The notes: generated by a model from the letters alone, not told the origin. Shown: positions 8,458 to 17,486, counted from the stretch's first letter. The stretch is 64,000 bases of DNA from an uncultured Lachnospiraceae bacterium (GCA_934294885.1 CAKRAK010000005.1:1-64000); one strand, 5' to 3'. Translations and numbers: made by a program.

Positions 8458-10122
8458 ATGAAGAAAGAAAAGAAATTAACATTATTAACAACCTTACTTA
8501 TGATAGGATTGCTTCCGTTGATTTTAACGGCAGTCATTTTAACGGTAGTATCCGGCATGAAGGTAAAGAACATTATGGAAGCATCCACATATCAGCGATT
8601 AAGAATCGCAGCGGAGAGTCTTGCCAGATATTATCAGGAGGATATGAATCAGCCGGATCAGATAGAAGCCGATCATGATTATGTTGACAGCCTGTTAGGG
8701 GATGAGATTGAGATGACATTGTTCGTCGGAGATACCAGATACCTGACATCGATCAAGACTGATGATGGTCAGCGGAATGAAGGTACAAAAGCAGATCCGG
8801 CAATTTATAAGCAGGTAAGCTCCGGAGAGGAATATTTCTCTGACAATGTTTCCATTGGAGATGGCACTTATTATGTGTATTATGTTCCGATTCGGTCAGA
8901 AAGGGGAGATGTCGTAGGTATGGCATTTTCCGGTGAACCGGAGAGTACGGTAATCAGTGAAATAAAAAGTGCTACTGTAGGATCTGTTATGATTGCAGTT
9001 GTATTTACGGTTTTATTTGCAGTCATTGTTGCGTTGGTAGCATTCCGGATTCGTAAGGTGATTGCTGAGGTAAATAAAGGTTTGGACAGCGTGGCAGATG
9101 GTAATATCGGTATAGAGGTGAGCCATTCCAGTCTGATTTTAGAGATTGATCATTTAATTATGACAGAAGCAAAATTACAGCAAAAGTTGCAGGATGTAAT
9201 CAGTGGGGTATTGAATGAGGCCGGAAGTCTGGATGCCAATATGGAGAATATTACCAATGGGGTTGATGGCTGTAATCAGGTTGCGGAAGGTATTGTTGCA
9301 GCCATTGATGAGATTACAAAGGGTAATGTTGATATGGCTGAAAGTGTCCAGAATACAGCAGAGCAAATGATTGACATGGGGAATCATATTACAGAGATTA
9401 CCAGGCTGGCTGCAGACGCGTCTATGGCTGCCAATACAGTAAAGATAGAAAGTGGAGAAGCAAAACAACAGCTGCAAAAATTGATGGAGGCGAACGATAC
9501 TATGGTTCAGATTTCGGACGATGTTGTTTCAGGAATCAATGAATCCTCCAAATCAGTTGAGGCAATCCGTCAGGCCGCAGATATGATAGCAGAAATTGCC
9601 AGCCAGACCTCACTGCTTGCATTAAATGCCAGCATTGAAGCTGCTAGGGCAGGCGAAATGGGTAGAGGATTTTCTGTTGTTGCCAGTGAGATTTCCAATC
9701 TTGCAACCCAGTCTGATGAATCAACAAGAAAGATTCAGAAAATTGTTGCAGATGTAATCGCATCTTCCCAGCGTAATATTATTCTCTCAAATCAGGTAAA
9801 GGATGCGGTTAATAATGAAGGAACGGTATTAAGTAAGGTAAGTAACAGCTTTGATGTTGTAGATGAAAAGATATTACAGAGTGCAGATGCCATGAATGAG
9901 ATTTCACTAAAGACGGAACGATTGGTGGAAGTGAAAGGAAAGGTTTTGGACGAGATTAATACACTGTCGGCTATTTCAGAAGAGGATGCTGCCGGATGTG
10001 AAGAAACAAATGCCAGCATGGTTGAGTTTAAGACTAATATCGAGAACATCAATCAGCAGGCTTCCGACACAAAGGATATCTCTGTTCAGTTAAATGAATC
10101 TGTGTCATATTTTAAAATGTAG
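8458..10122 (+). CDS. Methyl-accepting chemotaxis protein with Cache-type sensor
   Basis: A 554-residue transmembrane chemoreceptor. A signal-anchor helix (about residues 10-32) is followed by an extracytoplasmic domain of ~140 residues of the single-Cache kind (GEEYFSDNVSIGDGTYYVYYVPI), a second helix (about 178-198), a short HAMP-like connector and a long coiled-coil signalling domain. The hairpin tip that binds CheA and CheW, with SQTSLLALNASIEAARAGEMGRG, is near 381-405 and well conserved. The C-terminus ends without a CheR-binding pentapeptide. The start is supported by GGGGGAG. The ligand is unknown; Cache domains usually bind small metabolites such as organic acids or amino acids. No flagellar genes are adjacent. 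Confidence 0.94.
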   Translation: MKKEKKLTLLTTLLMIGLLPLILTAVILTVVSGMKVKNIMEASTYQRLRIAAESLARYYQEDMNQPDQIEADHDYVDSLLGDEIEMTLFVGDTRYLTSIKTDDGQRNEGTKADPAIYKQVSSGEEYFSDNVSIGDGTYYVYYVPIRSERGDVVGMAFSGEPESTVISEIKSATVGSVMIAVVFTVLFAVIVALVAFRIRKVIAEVNKGLDSVADGNIGIEVSHSSLILEIDHLIMTEAKLQQKLQDVISGVLNEAGSLDANMENITNGVDGCNQVAEGIVAAIDEITKGNVDMAESVQNTAEQMIDMGNHITEITRLAADASMAANTVKIESGEAKQQLQKLMEANDTMVQISDDVVSGINESSKSVEAIRQAADMIAEIASQTSLLALNASIEAARAGEMGRGFSVVASEISNLATQSDESTRKIQKIVADVIASSQRNIILSNQVKDAVNNEGTVLSKVSNSFDVVDEKILQSADAMNEISLKTERLVEVKGKVLDEINTLSAISEEDAAGCEETNASMVEFKTNIENINQQASDTKDISVQLNESVSYFKM

Positions 10123-10148
10123 TGTTCACAGAAACTTCACAAAAATTA

Positions 10149-10175
10149 TTAGCACTCACTATTGACGAGTGCTAA
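10149..10175 (+). promoter_or_regulatory. CIRCE operator (HrcA binding site)
   Basis: TTAGCACTC, nine bases, GAGTGCTAA: a perfect match to the CIRCE inverted repeat bound by the heat-shock repressor HrcA. The nine-base spacer and the right arm contain the -35 hexamer of the hsp20 promoter. Confidence 0.95.
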
Positions 10176-10190
10176 TAAGAGTGGTATAAC
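10162..10190 (+). promoter_or_regulatory. Promoter of hsp20, overlapped by CIRCE
   Basis: TTGACG (10162-10167) and TATAAC (10185-10190) are separated by 17 nt. The -35 box begins inside the CIRCE spacer and ends on the first base of the right arm, so bound HrcA would exclude RNA polymerase. Confidence 0.75.
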
Positions 10191-10291
10191 ATAATTACAG
10201 CAAGGGAATTGATAAAAAGATTCCGGACTGCTTAGAATGTAACTGATACAATCTAACAGATGTTAGAGTTAATTTAAAGGAGGAATGTCTT

Positions 10292-10720
10292 ATGTTGATG
10301 CCTAGTATTTTTGGAGAAGATTTTGTAGATGATTTTTTTGGATACCCAACAAGAAATAACAAATATTATGTTGAGAATCATGATATGATGAAAACAGATA
10401 TCAAAGAAAAGGATGATCAGTTTGAATTGGATATTAACCTTCCGGGATACAAGAAGGAAAATATATCAGCTGAATTGAAGGATGGTTATCTGACCATCAG
10501 TGCTCATACCGAGAAGAAGACAGAATCAGAAGATTCCGGTAAGTACATCCGCAAGGAGCGTTATGAAGGTTCATGCAGCCGTAGCTTTTATGTGGGAAAG
10601 GACGTTACAAAAGAAGATATCAAAGCGAAGTATGAAAACGGTATTCTTTCACTGGTGGTTCCAAAGGTTGACAAGAAACCAAAGGTAGAAGAGAAACATT
10701 TCATTTCAATTGAAGGATAA
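10292..10720 (+). CDS. Small heat-shock protein (Hsp20/alpha-crystallin)
   Basis: An ATP-independent holdase chaperone that binds unfolding proteins as large oligomers. The 142 residues show a short N-terminal arm (MLMPSIFGEDFVDDFFG), the alpha-crystallin beta-sandwich (about residues 35-125) with LPGYKKENISAELKDGYLTI and the C-terminal domain motif YENGILSLVVPK, and a short tail. The ribosome site AAAGGAGG precedes the ATG. It is a single-gene unit with its own promoter, CIRCE operator and terminator, so expression is expected to be repressed by HrcA and released by heat stress. No hrcA, groES or dnaK lies in the window. Confidence 0.95.
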   Translation: MLMPSIFGEDFVDDFFGYPTRNNKYYVENHDMMKTDIKEKDDQFELDINLPGYKKENISAELKDGYLTISAHTEKKTESEDSGKYIRKERYEGSCSRSFYVGKDVTKEDIKAKYENGILSLVVPKVDKKPKVEEKHFISIEG

Positions 10721-10730
10721 GATTGGAAAA

Positions 10731-10780
10731 GAGGAATCGGTGTCCGGTTAATAACCGGATGTCGGTTTCTCTTTTTCTTT
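10731..10780 (+). terminator. Terminator after hsp20
   Basis: An extended stem (GAGGAATCGGTGTCCGGTT against AACCGGATGTCGGTTTCTC, with G-T pairs) closes a three-base loop and is followed by TTTTTCTTT. Confidence 0.85.
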
Positions 10781-11124
10781 GAATGTAAGTCGACATGAAG
10801 AAACCATGTTTGTATGAATTTGTATGGGGCAGAAAATGTTGCTTTTTCTACAGATGAAAAAAACATGTTACGGATTCTTTTTTTTAATGATATTTTTGAC
10901 TAAAAAAATATGAAAAAAGGGGATGAATTTTGACATTTCGACACTTGATATCTTAAGAAAATCGGTTTAAACTTAGGAAATGCAGATGGCTGCATTTTAC
11001 ATAAATATTTCTTTTGTATGAAAGAAATAGGACAAATCAGGTTGCTGTAATGGTGGTTATTGGTAGTTTGAATAAACATTTTTGCAGATACCTAAAAGAA
11101 ACTAAAAGGTAAGGAGATGGTTTT
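10781..11124 (+). other. Long leader region before the ATP synthase operon
   Basis: No gene with a ribosome site is visible in these 344 bases. They are very A+T rich, contain a TTGACA near 10931 that may belong to the atp promoter, although the -10 opposite it is poor, and a small hairpin AAATGCAG/CTGCATTT at about 10978-10997. The atpI gene that often precedes atpB is absent. Confidence 0.4.
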
Positions 11125-11811
11125 TTGGGCAGTTTGGCAGAAGACCTGATGAAGGAACTGGAATGTGAAACAGTGTTTACGCTTCCAATCGGAAAAGGGA
11201 TTCCAATTTATGAATCCGTCGTCGTAACCTGGATTATCATGGCAGTTTTGATTGTGGTTGCCTTTATATTTACAAGAAATTTAAAGATTGACCATATCAG
11301 TAAACGTCAGGCTATTGCAGAATTAGTGTATACCAAGTTAACCAATTTAGTATCCGGAATGATCGGAGAAAAAGGAACTGCTTACGTTCCATATCTGGTT
11401 ACGGTGCTTTTGTATATTGGTGTTGCCAATATCATTGGTTTGTTTGGTTTCAAGTCCCCGACAAAGGATTTGAATGTTACAATCGCCTTAGCCGTAATGA
11501 GTATTATACTTGTGGAAGCCGCAGGTATTTACCATTTGGGATTTAAGAAATGGTTGAAAAAATTTGCTCAGCCGGTAGCAATTGTAACCCCGATTAACAT
11601 TCTTGAAGTGTTTACCAGACCATTATCATTGTGTATGCGACTTTTTGGTAATGTGTTAGGTGCATTCGTTATCATGGAATTAATTAAAATTATTGTTCCG
11701 GTCATTGTTCCGGCAGTATTCAGCTGTTACTTTGATTTGTTTGACGGATTACTTCAGGCATATGTATTCGTATTTTTGACATCACTTTATATTAGTGAGG
11801 AAATTGAGTGA
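11125..11811 (+). CDS. atpB: ATP synthase Fo subunit a
   Basis: Subunit a forms the two proton half-channels next to the c-ring of the F1Fo ATP synthase in the cytoplasmic membrane. The 228-residue protein has about six hydrophobic helices; the helix with the essential arginine reads PLSLCMRLFGNVLGAFV, and a downstream segment matches the last transmembrane helices of the family. The start appears to be TTG: AAGGAG lies eight bases before it, while the nearby ATG at 11117 is out of frame. It is the first gene of the atp operon and has no atpI before it. The rare start codon may keep its level low relative to the c subunit. Confidence 0.93.
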   Translation: MGSLAEDLMKELECETVFTLPIGKGIPIYESVVVTWIIMAVLIVVAFIFTRNLKIDHISKRQAIAELVYTKLTNLVSGMIGEKGTAYVPYLVTVLLYIGVANIIGLFGFKSPTKDLNVTIALAVMSIILVEAAGIYHLGFKKWLKKFAQPVAIVTPINILEVFTRPLSLCMRLFGNVLGAFVIMELIKIIVPVIVPAVFSCYFDLFDGLLQAYVFVFLTSLYISEEIE

Positions 11812-11865
11812 TTTAGGTATGATACAAACACCTATTGAAAAATGAAAGAAAAAGGAGAAATGAAT

Positions 11866-12093
11866 ATGTCAACTTTATTAGCTATTGGAGCAGGTATCGC
11901 AGTATTAGGTGCTATTGGAGCCGGTGTAGGAATTGGTGTTGCAACAGGTAAAGCAACAGAAGCAATCGCAAGACAGCCGGAAGCAGCAGGTAAGATTAAC
12001 TCAACTTTGATTATTGGTTGTGCCCTTGCAGAGGCAACTGCTATTTACTGTTTTGTTATCGCATTAATGATTATTGTATTATTAGGTAAGTAA
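11866..12093 (+). CDS. atpE: ATP synthase Fo subunit c
   Basis: The hairpin subunit that oligomerises into the rotating c-ring. From the ATG at 11866, eight bases after AAAGGAG, it has 75 residues: helix 1 with GAIGAGVGIGVATG, the polar loop ARQPEA and helix 2 with GCALAEATAIY, where Glu56 is the ion-carrying carboxylate. In Na+-type rings a Gln sits four residues into the GxGxG segment and Ser follows the Glu; here these are Ile23 and Ala57, so proton coupling is more likely. Two upstream in-frame ATGs (11842, 11860) lie before or too close to the ribosome site. Confidence 0.95.
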   Translation: MSTLLAIGAGIAVLGAIGAGVGIGVATGKATEAIARQPEAAGKINSTLIIGCALAEATAIYCFVIALMIIVLLGK

Positions 12094-12115
12094 TTAGGAA
12101 AGGCAGGTTAGTAAT

Positions 12116-12598
12116 ATGCTGAAAATAGATGCAGCAAATATTATTTTTACTGTAATTAACCTATTAGTTCTTTTCGTTGCTATGAAAATATTCTTCTTTA
12201 AACCGATTGCAAAGGTAATTGAAGAACGTCAGAAGGAAGCAGATAAACAGTTAGATGATGCTGCTGCAAAACAGTCAGAGGCTCAGATTCTGAAAAACCG
12301 CTATGATGAAATGCTTGACGGTTTTGAAGAAGAAAGAAAACAGACCATTGCAAAGGCTCGCCAGAATGCAGATGCAGAGTATCAGAAGATTATAAATAAT
12401 GCACAGAATGAGGCACGTCAGATTAAGCAGACGGCTGAAAGTGATGCACAGAAAGAAAAGACGAAAATTATTAAAAATGCTGAGAAGGAAATTGCCGACA
12501 TGGTAGTGGATGCAGCAACGAAGGTAGTAGGTACACAAAGCGGAGCGAATATTGACAGCTCTCTTTATAATGAATTTTTAGGTAAAGCAGGTGATTGA
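12116..12598 (+). CDS. atpF: ATP synthase Fo subunit b
   Basis: Subunit b forms the peripheral stalk that holds F1 against rotation. The 160-residue protein has one N-terminal membrane helix (about 8-28, IIFTVINLLVLFVAMKIFFF) followed by a long, highly charged, Ala-rich coiled coil, as expected. It follows atpE by 22 nt and its TGA overlaps the start region of the next gene, so translation of the delta-alpha fusion is probably coupled to it. In this genome its C-terminus would bind the delta domain that is attached to alpha. Confidence 0.94.
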   Translation: MLKIDAANIIFTVINLLVLFVAMKIFFFKPIAKVIEERQKEADKQLDDAAAKQSEAQILKNRYDEMLDGFEEERKQTIAKARQNADAEYQKIINNAQNEARQIKQTAESDAQKEKTKIIKNAEKEIADMVVDAATKVVGTQSGANIDSSLYNEFLGKAGD

Positions 12599-12600
12599 TA

Positions 12601-14631
12601 GTGACTTCTACAAGTATTTCATATGCGTCAGATTTGCAAAACGTAGCCAATGCCAAGGAGTTACTAAAACAGGTTAAGGATATATTGGATGCAGTGCCTC
12701 AGATTCGAGTGGAATTTGAGGATCCTACGGTAGAGATTACAAAAAAACATATTGTAATTGACCGGGTATTTCCAAGTGAAATCCGCAATTTTTTAAAATT
12801 GCTTTGCGATAATGACGATTTTAATTTATTTGATGAGATTTGTGAGGCGTTGGAGGATCTTTTGAAGACGCCGACAAAGGAAGCCGAAAGGGCAGAGTTG
12901 GTTTATGTTACTCCTCCGAATGAGGAACAGCTTGCAGGTATTCAGAAATTCCTTGGAAAGGAATTTGGTAATGCTGATATTGAAATTGATCTGAAAAAGG
13001 ATCCGTCTATAAAAAGCGGATTTGTGCTCCGGGTAGGAACAAAGGAATATGACTGGAGTGAAAAGGGTCGTATTGCCCAGTTGGAAAATCGGATTGCCAA
13101 TGCAGTTTCTGCTACGGCAAATCGTTCCGTTAGCGAGGAAGGAATTGTCTCTATATTAAAGGCAAGTATTGATGACTTTGAGTTAGAGGCAAAAAACAAA
13201 GAAATCGGTATTGTAAACTGGGTTGGTGATGGAATCGCCAATGTAGATGGTATCGACCATGCATTTTACGGTGAAATTGTTGTATTTGACAGTGGCGTAA
13301 AGGGAATGGTTCAGGATGTCAGAAGAGATGAGATTGGTGTTATCCTGTTCGGTCGGGATACAGAAATCCATGAAGGCACCAGAGTTGTACGTACCGGTAA
13401 GATGGCAGGTATTCCGGTAGGAGAAAACTTTAAAGGTCGTATCGTTGATGCATTAGGTGCTCCGATTGACGGACAGGGTGAAATCGTAGCCGATGGATAT
13501 CGTCCGATTGAGAATCCGGCACCGAGTATTGTTGACCGTAAATCAGTATCGGTTCCTATGGAGACAGGTATCCTTTCTATTGATTCCATGTTCCCGATTG
13601 GACGAGGACAAAGAGAGTTGATTATCGGCGACCGTCAGACAGGTAAGACATCCATTGCCATGGATACCATATTAAATCAAAAGGGAAAAGATGTTGTTTG
13701 TGTGTATGTAGCGATTGGACAGAAGGCATCAACCATCGCCAAGCTTGTAAATAACTTGAAGAAGGGCGGTGCAATGGATTATACCATTATCGTATCCGCT
13801 ACAGCAGCAGATCCGGCACCTTTGCAGTACATTGCACCATATTCGGGAACTGCACTGGCTGAGTACTTTATGTATCAGGGAAAGGACGTGTTGATTATAT
13901 ATGATGACCTTTCTAAGCATGCGGTTGCATATCGTGCAATTTCCCTATTGTTGGAAAGAAGTCCGGGACGTGAAGCTTATCCGGGTGATGTATTCTATTT
14001 ACATTCAAGATTGTTAGAGCGTTCTTCCCGTCTGACGCCGGAAGCAGGAGGCGGTTCCATTACAGCCCTTCCGATTATTGAAACACAGGCAGGAGATGTA
14101 TCCGCATATATTCCGACAAATGTAATTTCTATTACAGACGGTCAGATATATTTGGAAAGTGAGTTGTTTAATGCAGGACAGCGTCCGGCTGTAAACGTTG
14201 GTCTTTCCGTATCCCGTGTTGGTGGTGCGGCACAGACAAAGGCAATGAAAAAGGCTGCCGGCTCTATACGTATTGATTTGGCTCAGTATCGTGAGATGGA
14301 AGTATTTACACAGTTTTCATCTGACTTAGATGAGAATACAAAGAAACAGTTATCTCATGGTCGTTCATTGATGGAATTGTTAAAACAGCCTCTTGGTAAT
14401 CCATTTAGTATGGCGGAACAGGTTATAACATTAGTATCTGCAAATGCCCATATATTCAGTGATATGGACGCTTCCAAGGTTAAGAAATTCCGTATGGATT
14501 TATTACAGGAGTTCCATACCAATCATTCCGATCTGATTTCTCAGTTAGAGAATGCTAAGGATTTAACGGATGATATTAAGGACCGTATTGTAGATGCTGC
14601 CAAAGACTTTGTAGAACACTATGAAGGATAG
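12601..14631 (+). CDS. atpA: ATP synthase F1 delta-alpha fusion protein
   Basis: One uninterrupted frame of 676 residues encodes both delta (OSCP) and alpha. Residues ~1-172 match delta: the N-terminal helical bundle (YASDLQNVANAKELLKQV, FLKLLCDNDDFNLFDE) and the C-terminal part (VTPPNEEQLAGIQKFLG, SGFVLRVGTKEYDWSEKG). From ~176 to the end is a full alpha subunit with the P-loop GDRQTGKTS (about 343) and the family's VGLSVSRVGGAAQ segment. Alpha normally begins about where the second part starts, so nothing is lost. I use GTG at 12601 because AGGTG lies seven bases before it; a TTG at 12595 is too close. There is no separate atpH, and I find no ATG, GTG or TTG in frame near the junction that could start a free alpha. 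Confidence 0.93.
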   Translation: MTSTSISYASDLQNVANAKELLKQVKDILDAVPQIRVEFEDPTVEITKKHIVIDRVFPSEIRNFLKLLCDNDDFNLFDEICEALEDLLKTPTKEAERAELVYVTPPNEEQLAGIQKFLGKEFGNADIEIDLKKDPSIKSGFVLRVGTKEYDWSEKGRIAQLENRIANAVSATANRSVSEEGIVSILKASIDDFELEAKNKEIGIVNWVGDGIANVDGIDHAFYGEIVVFDSGVKGMVQDVRRDEIGVILFGRDTEIHEGTRVVRTGKMAGIPVGENFKGRIVDALGAPIDGQGEIVADGYRPIENPAPSIVDRKSVSVPMETGILSIDSMFPIGRGQRELIIGDRQTGKTSIAMDTILNQKGKDVVCVYVAIGQKASTIAKLVNNLKKGGAMDYTIIVSATAADPAPLQYIAPYSGTALAEYFMYQGKDVLIIYDDLSKHAVAYRAISLLLERSPGREAYPGDVFYLHSRLLERSSRLTPEAGGGSITALPIIETQAGDVSAYIPTNVISITDGQIYLESELFNAGQRPAVNVGLSVSRVGGAAQTKAMKKAAGSIRIDLAQYREMEVFTQFSSDLDENTKKQLSHGRSLMELLKQPLGNPFSMAEQVITLVSANAHIFSDMDASKVKKFRMDLLQEFHTNHSDLISQLENAKDLTDDIKDRIVDAAKDFVEHYEG

Positions 14632-14649
14632 TGGAATAGGAGTGTTGTT

Positions 14650-15600
14650 ATGGCAAATGCAAAGGAAATACAGGATCGTATAAAGAGTATTCAGGATACA
14701 ATGAAAATTACCAAAGCCATGTACATGATGTCTTCTATGAAGCTTCGGAAAGCAAAGACGAAACTCCAGAATACAGAACCGTATTTTAACGGATTACAAA
14801 AAGAAATATCAGATGTTTTGTTACATTTTCCTGATATGGAGCATTTGTATTTCGATAATCGAAGCAGTGATAAGACAGAATCGGTTAAGAAAAAGGGTTA
14901 TATTGTTATAACCGGTGATAAAGGTATGGCAGGTGCTTATAATCATAATGTAATAAAGGAAGCACAAAAGCTTGTTGATGATGCAGAGGATTATAGGTTG
15001 TTTGTTGTAGGCGAGATTGGCAGGCAGTTCTTTTACAGTCAGCATGAAAATGTCATGAGGGATTTTGTGTTTTCAACGAATAATCCGTCGATACACAGAG
15101 CCCGTGTTATGACTGAAATTATTATGGATTTGTATAACCGGGAGGAGTTGGATGAGGTATATGTTATTTATACCTGTATGTTGAACTCGATAAAGGAAGA
15201 GGTTCGAATTGAACAGATTCTTCCGTTGAAGACCCATGAATTTATTAAAAGTGAGCTGACAGATGCATCCATGCTTGGCACCGGTAACTTTGATAAACAC
15301 GCGTTGGAAGAGGCAGATGACTGGTTCTTGATTTATCCTTCTCCCCGCGTTGTTTTGGAAAAGCTCGTTTATAATTATATAACAGGATTTTTATATGGCG
15401 TTCTGGTAGAGGGTTCTGCCAGTGAAGAGAATGCCAGAATGATGGCGATGCAGTCAGCAACCGATAACGCGGAAAAGATGCTTGCAGAGTTATCAATTGC
15501 ATATAACCGTGTGAGACAGGCAGCGATTACTCAGGAAATTACAGAAGTAATTGGTGGCGCAAAGGCTTTAAAGAAGAAAAAGAAGAAGCAGGAAAGGTGA
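14650..15600 (+). CDS. atpG: ATP synthase F1 subunit gamma
   Basis: Gamma is the central rotor shaft inside the alpha3-beta3 head. The 316 residues begin with the conserved MANAKEIQDRIKSIQDTMKITKAMYMMSSMKLRKAK coil, split here for length, and end with the partner coil (NARMMAMQSATDNAEKML, YNRVRQAAITQEITEVIGGA). It is about 25-30 residues longer than the usual ~285-290, with a lysine-rich tail KKKKKKQER and some added length in the middle. GGAATAGGAG precedes the ATG. It lies 18 nt after the delta-alpha gene in the canonical order. Confidence 0.93.
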   Translation: MANAKEIQDRIKSIQDTMKITKAMYMMSSMKLRKAKTKLQNTEPYFNGLQKEISDVLLHFPDMEHLYFDNRSSDKTESVKKKGYIVITGDKGMAGAYNHNVIKEAQKLVDDAEDYRLFVVGEIGRQFFYSQHENVMRDFVFSTNNPSIHRARVMTEIIMDLYNREELDEVYVIYTCMLNSIKEEVRIEQILPLKTHEFIKSELTDASMLGTGNFDKHALEEADDWFLIYPSPRVVLEKLVYNYITGFLYGVLVEGSASEENARMMAMQSATDNAEKMLAELSIAYNRVRQAAITQEITEVIGGAKALKKKKKKQER

Positions 15601-15610
15601 GATTCACATA

Positions 15611-17002
15611 ATGGAAAATACAGGTAAAATCGTACAGGTTTCCGGACCTGTAGTGGATGTAGAATTTGAAAATGGAGAATTACCTGCCATTAAAGATGCG
15701 CTTTATGTTATGAATAATGGCAAAAAGTGTGTGATGGAAGTTTCCCAGCATATTGGACATAATGTTGTTCGTTGTATCATGCTTGCTGCAAGTGAAGGAC
15801 TTGCGCGTGATATGGAGGTCGTTGCAACCGGAAAGGGAATTGAGGTTCCGGTTGGAGAGCAGACATTAGGACGTTTGTTTAATGTATTAGGTGAAACTTT
15901 GGATGATGGTGAGAGCCTCGATGATGGTGAACACTGGGTAATTCATAGAGAACCGCCAACATTTGAAGAGCAGAGTCCGGTGGTTGAAATGTTGGAAACA
16001 GGAATTAAGGTAATTGATTTATTAGCACCTTATGCAAAGGGTGGTAAGATTGGTTTGTTTGGTGGTGCCGGCGTAGGTAAAACCGTATTGATTCAGGAAT
16101 TGATCAACAATATTGCCAATGAAAGTGGTGGATATTCTATTTTCACCGGTGTAGGAGAGCGTTCCCGTGAAGGTAACGATTTGTGGACAGAGATGAAGGA
16201 ATCAGGCGTTCTTTCTAAAACAGCGTTGGTATTCGGTCAGATGAATGAGCCGCCGGGATCTCGTATGAGAGTAGCGGAAACCGGTCTTACGATGGCAGAA
16301 TATTTCCGTGATGTAAAGAAACAGGATGTGTTGTTATTTATTGATAATATCTTCCGTTTTGTACAGGCTGGTTCTGAGGTTTCGGCTTTACTTGGACGTA
16401 TGCCATCTGCGGTTGGTTATCAGCCAACACTTGCCAACGATTTAGGAGAATTACAGGAGAGAATCGCATCAACAAAGAATGGATCTGTAACTTCTGTACA
16501 GGCTGTATATGTGCCTGCGGATGACTTAACAGACCCGGCTCCGGCTACAACATTCTCACATTTGGATGCAACAACCGTTCTTTCCCGTAAGATTGTAGAA
16601 CAGGGTATTTATCCGGCGGTTGATCCCTTGGAATCAACCTCCAGAATTTTGGAAGCTGATGTTGTAGGCGAGGAACATTATACTGTAGCCAGACGTGTAC
16701 AGGAAATTCTTCAAAAGTACAAAGAATTACAGGATATCATTGCAATTCTTGGTATGGAAGAGTTATCGGATGAGGATAAGGTTACCGTATATCGTGCAAG
16801 AAAGGTGCAGCGTTTCCTTTCACAGCCGTTCCATGTTGCGGAAAACTTTACCGGTGTAAAGGGTGTATTTGTTCCGATTGAAGAGACGATAAAGGGCTTC
16901 AAGGCAATTTTAGATGGTGAAATGGATGAATATCCGGAAGCTGCATTCTTTAATGTAGGAACTCTTGAAGATGTAAAGGAAAAAGCAAAAGCCCTGAGTT
17001 AA
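15611..17002 (+). CDS. atpD: ATP synthase F1 subunit beta
   Basis: The catalytic subunit that makes or hydrolyses ATP. The 463 residues are family length and carry the P-loop GGAGVGKTVL (about 151-160), the GERSREGNDL catalytic-Glu motif, the Walker B region DVLLFIDNIFRF and a DELSEED-like EELSDEDKV lever. It follows atpG by 10 nt and precedes atpC by 21 nt. All catalytic residues I looked for are intact. Confidence 0.97.
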   Translation: MENTGKIVQVSGPVVDVEFENGELPAIKDALYVMNNGKKCVMEVSQHIGHNVVRCIMLAASEGLARDMEVVATGKGIEVPVGEQTLGRLFNVLGETLDDGESLDDGEHWVIHREPPTFEEQSPVVEMLETGIKVIDLLAPYAKGGKIGLFGGAGVGKTVLIQELINNIANESGGYSIFTGVGERSREGNDLWTEMKESGVLSKTALVFGQMNEPPGSRMRVAETGLTMAEYFRDVKKQDVLLFIDNIFRFVQAGSEVSALLGRMPSAVGYQPTLANDLGELQERIASTKNGSVTSVQAVYVPADDLTDPAPATTFSHLDATTVLSRKIVEQGIYPAVDPLESTSRILEADVVGEEHYTVARRVQEILQKYKELQDIIAILGMEELSDEDKVTVYRARKVQRFLSQPFHVAENFTGVKGVFVPIEETIKGFKAILDGEMDEYPEAAFFNVGTLEDVKEKAKALS

Positions 17003-17023
17003 GAATGAAAGAAGAGGATAGGG

Positions 17024-17437
17024 ATGAATACATTTTCATTAAAGATAATTGCATGTGACAGAGTCTTCTATGACGGACCATGTGAAATACTTGTTTTCCC
17101 CGGTGTGGATGGTGAAATGGCAATTATGGCGAATCACGAACAGATGACCACAACAATTGAAATCGGTAATCTCAGATTCCGTACACCGGATGGAAAGGAA
17201 CAGATTGCGGTTGTTTCGGATGGTTTTTTGAAAGTGAACCATAATGAGGTAAATGTTTTGGTTTACTCAGCTGAACGACCGGATGAAATTGATGCTTTCC
17301 GAGCGGAAGCTGCTGCAGAACGTGCCAGAGAGCAGTTGCAGCAAAAACAAAGTATTATGGAATATCATGTTTCTACCGCATCTCTTGCCAGAGCTATGGC
17401 GAGATTAAGCGGACGAGATAAGTATATGTTAAAATAA
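17024..17437 (+). CDS. atpC: ATP synthase F1 subunit epsilon
   Basis: Epsilon couples gamma to the c-ring and can inhibit ATP hydrolysis. The 137-residue protein has the N-terminal beta-sandwich (VFPGVDGEMAIMANHEQM, VVSDGFLKVNHNEVNVLV) and a C-terminal helical hairpin rich in Ala, Arg and Glu. GAGGATAGGG precedes the ATG. It ends the atp operon and is followed by a strong terminator. Confidence 0.94.
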   Translation: MNTFSLKIIACDRVFYDGPCEILVFPGVDGEMAIMANHEQMTTTIEIGNLRFRTPDGKEQIAVVSDGFLKVNHNEVNVLVYSAERPDEIDAFRAEAAAERAREQLQQKQSIMEYHVSTASLARAMARLSGRDKYMLK

Positions 17438-17442
17438 CGATG

Positions 17443-17486
17443 AAAAGTGCCATTTGTGTGCAATTACATAAATGGCACTTTTTTTC
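17443..17486 (+). terminator. Terminator of the ATP synthase operon
   Basis: The stem AAAAGTGCCATTT / AAATGGCACTTTT encloses a ~14-base loop and is followed by a T-run, six bases after the atpC stop. Confidence 0.88.

Noticed and set aside
11866..12093. Sodium-type c-ring
   Set aside because: The Na+-ligand positions are Ile and Ala rather than Gln and Ser.
13128..13160. Internal start for a free ATP synthase alpha subunit
   Set aside because: An SD-like stretch is present but there is no ATG, GTG or TTG in frame at a suitable distance.
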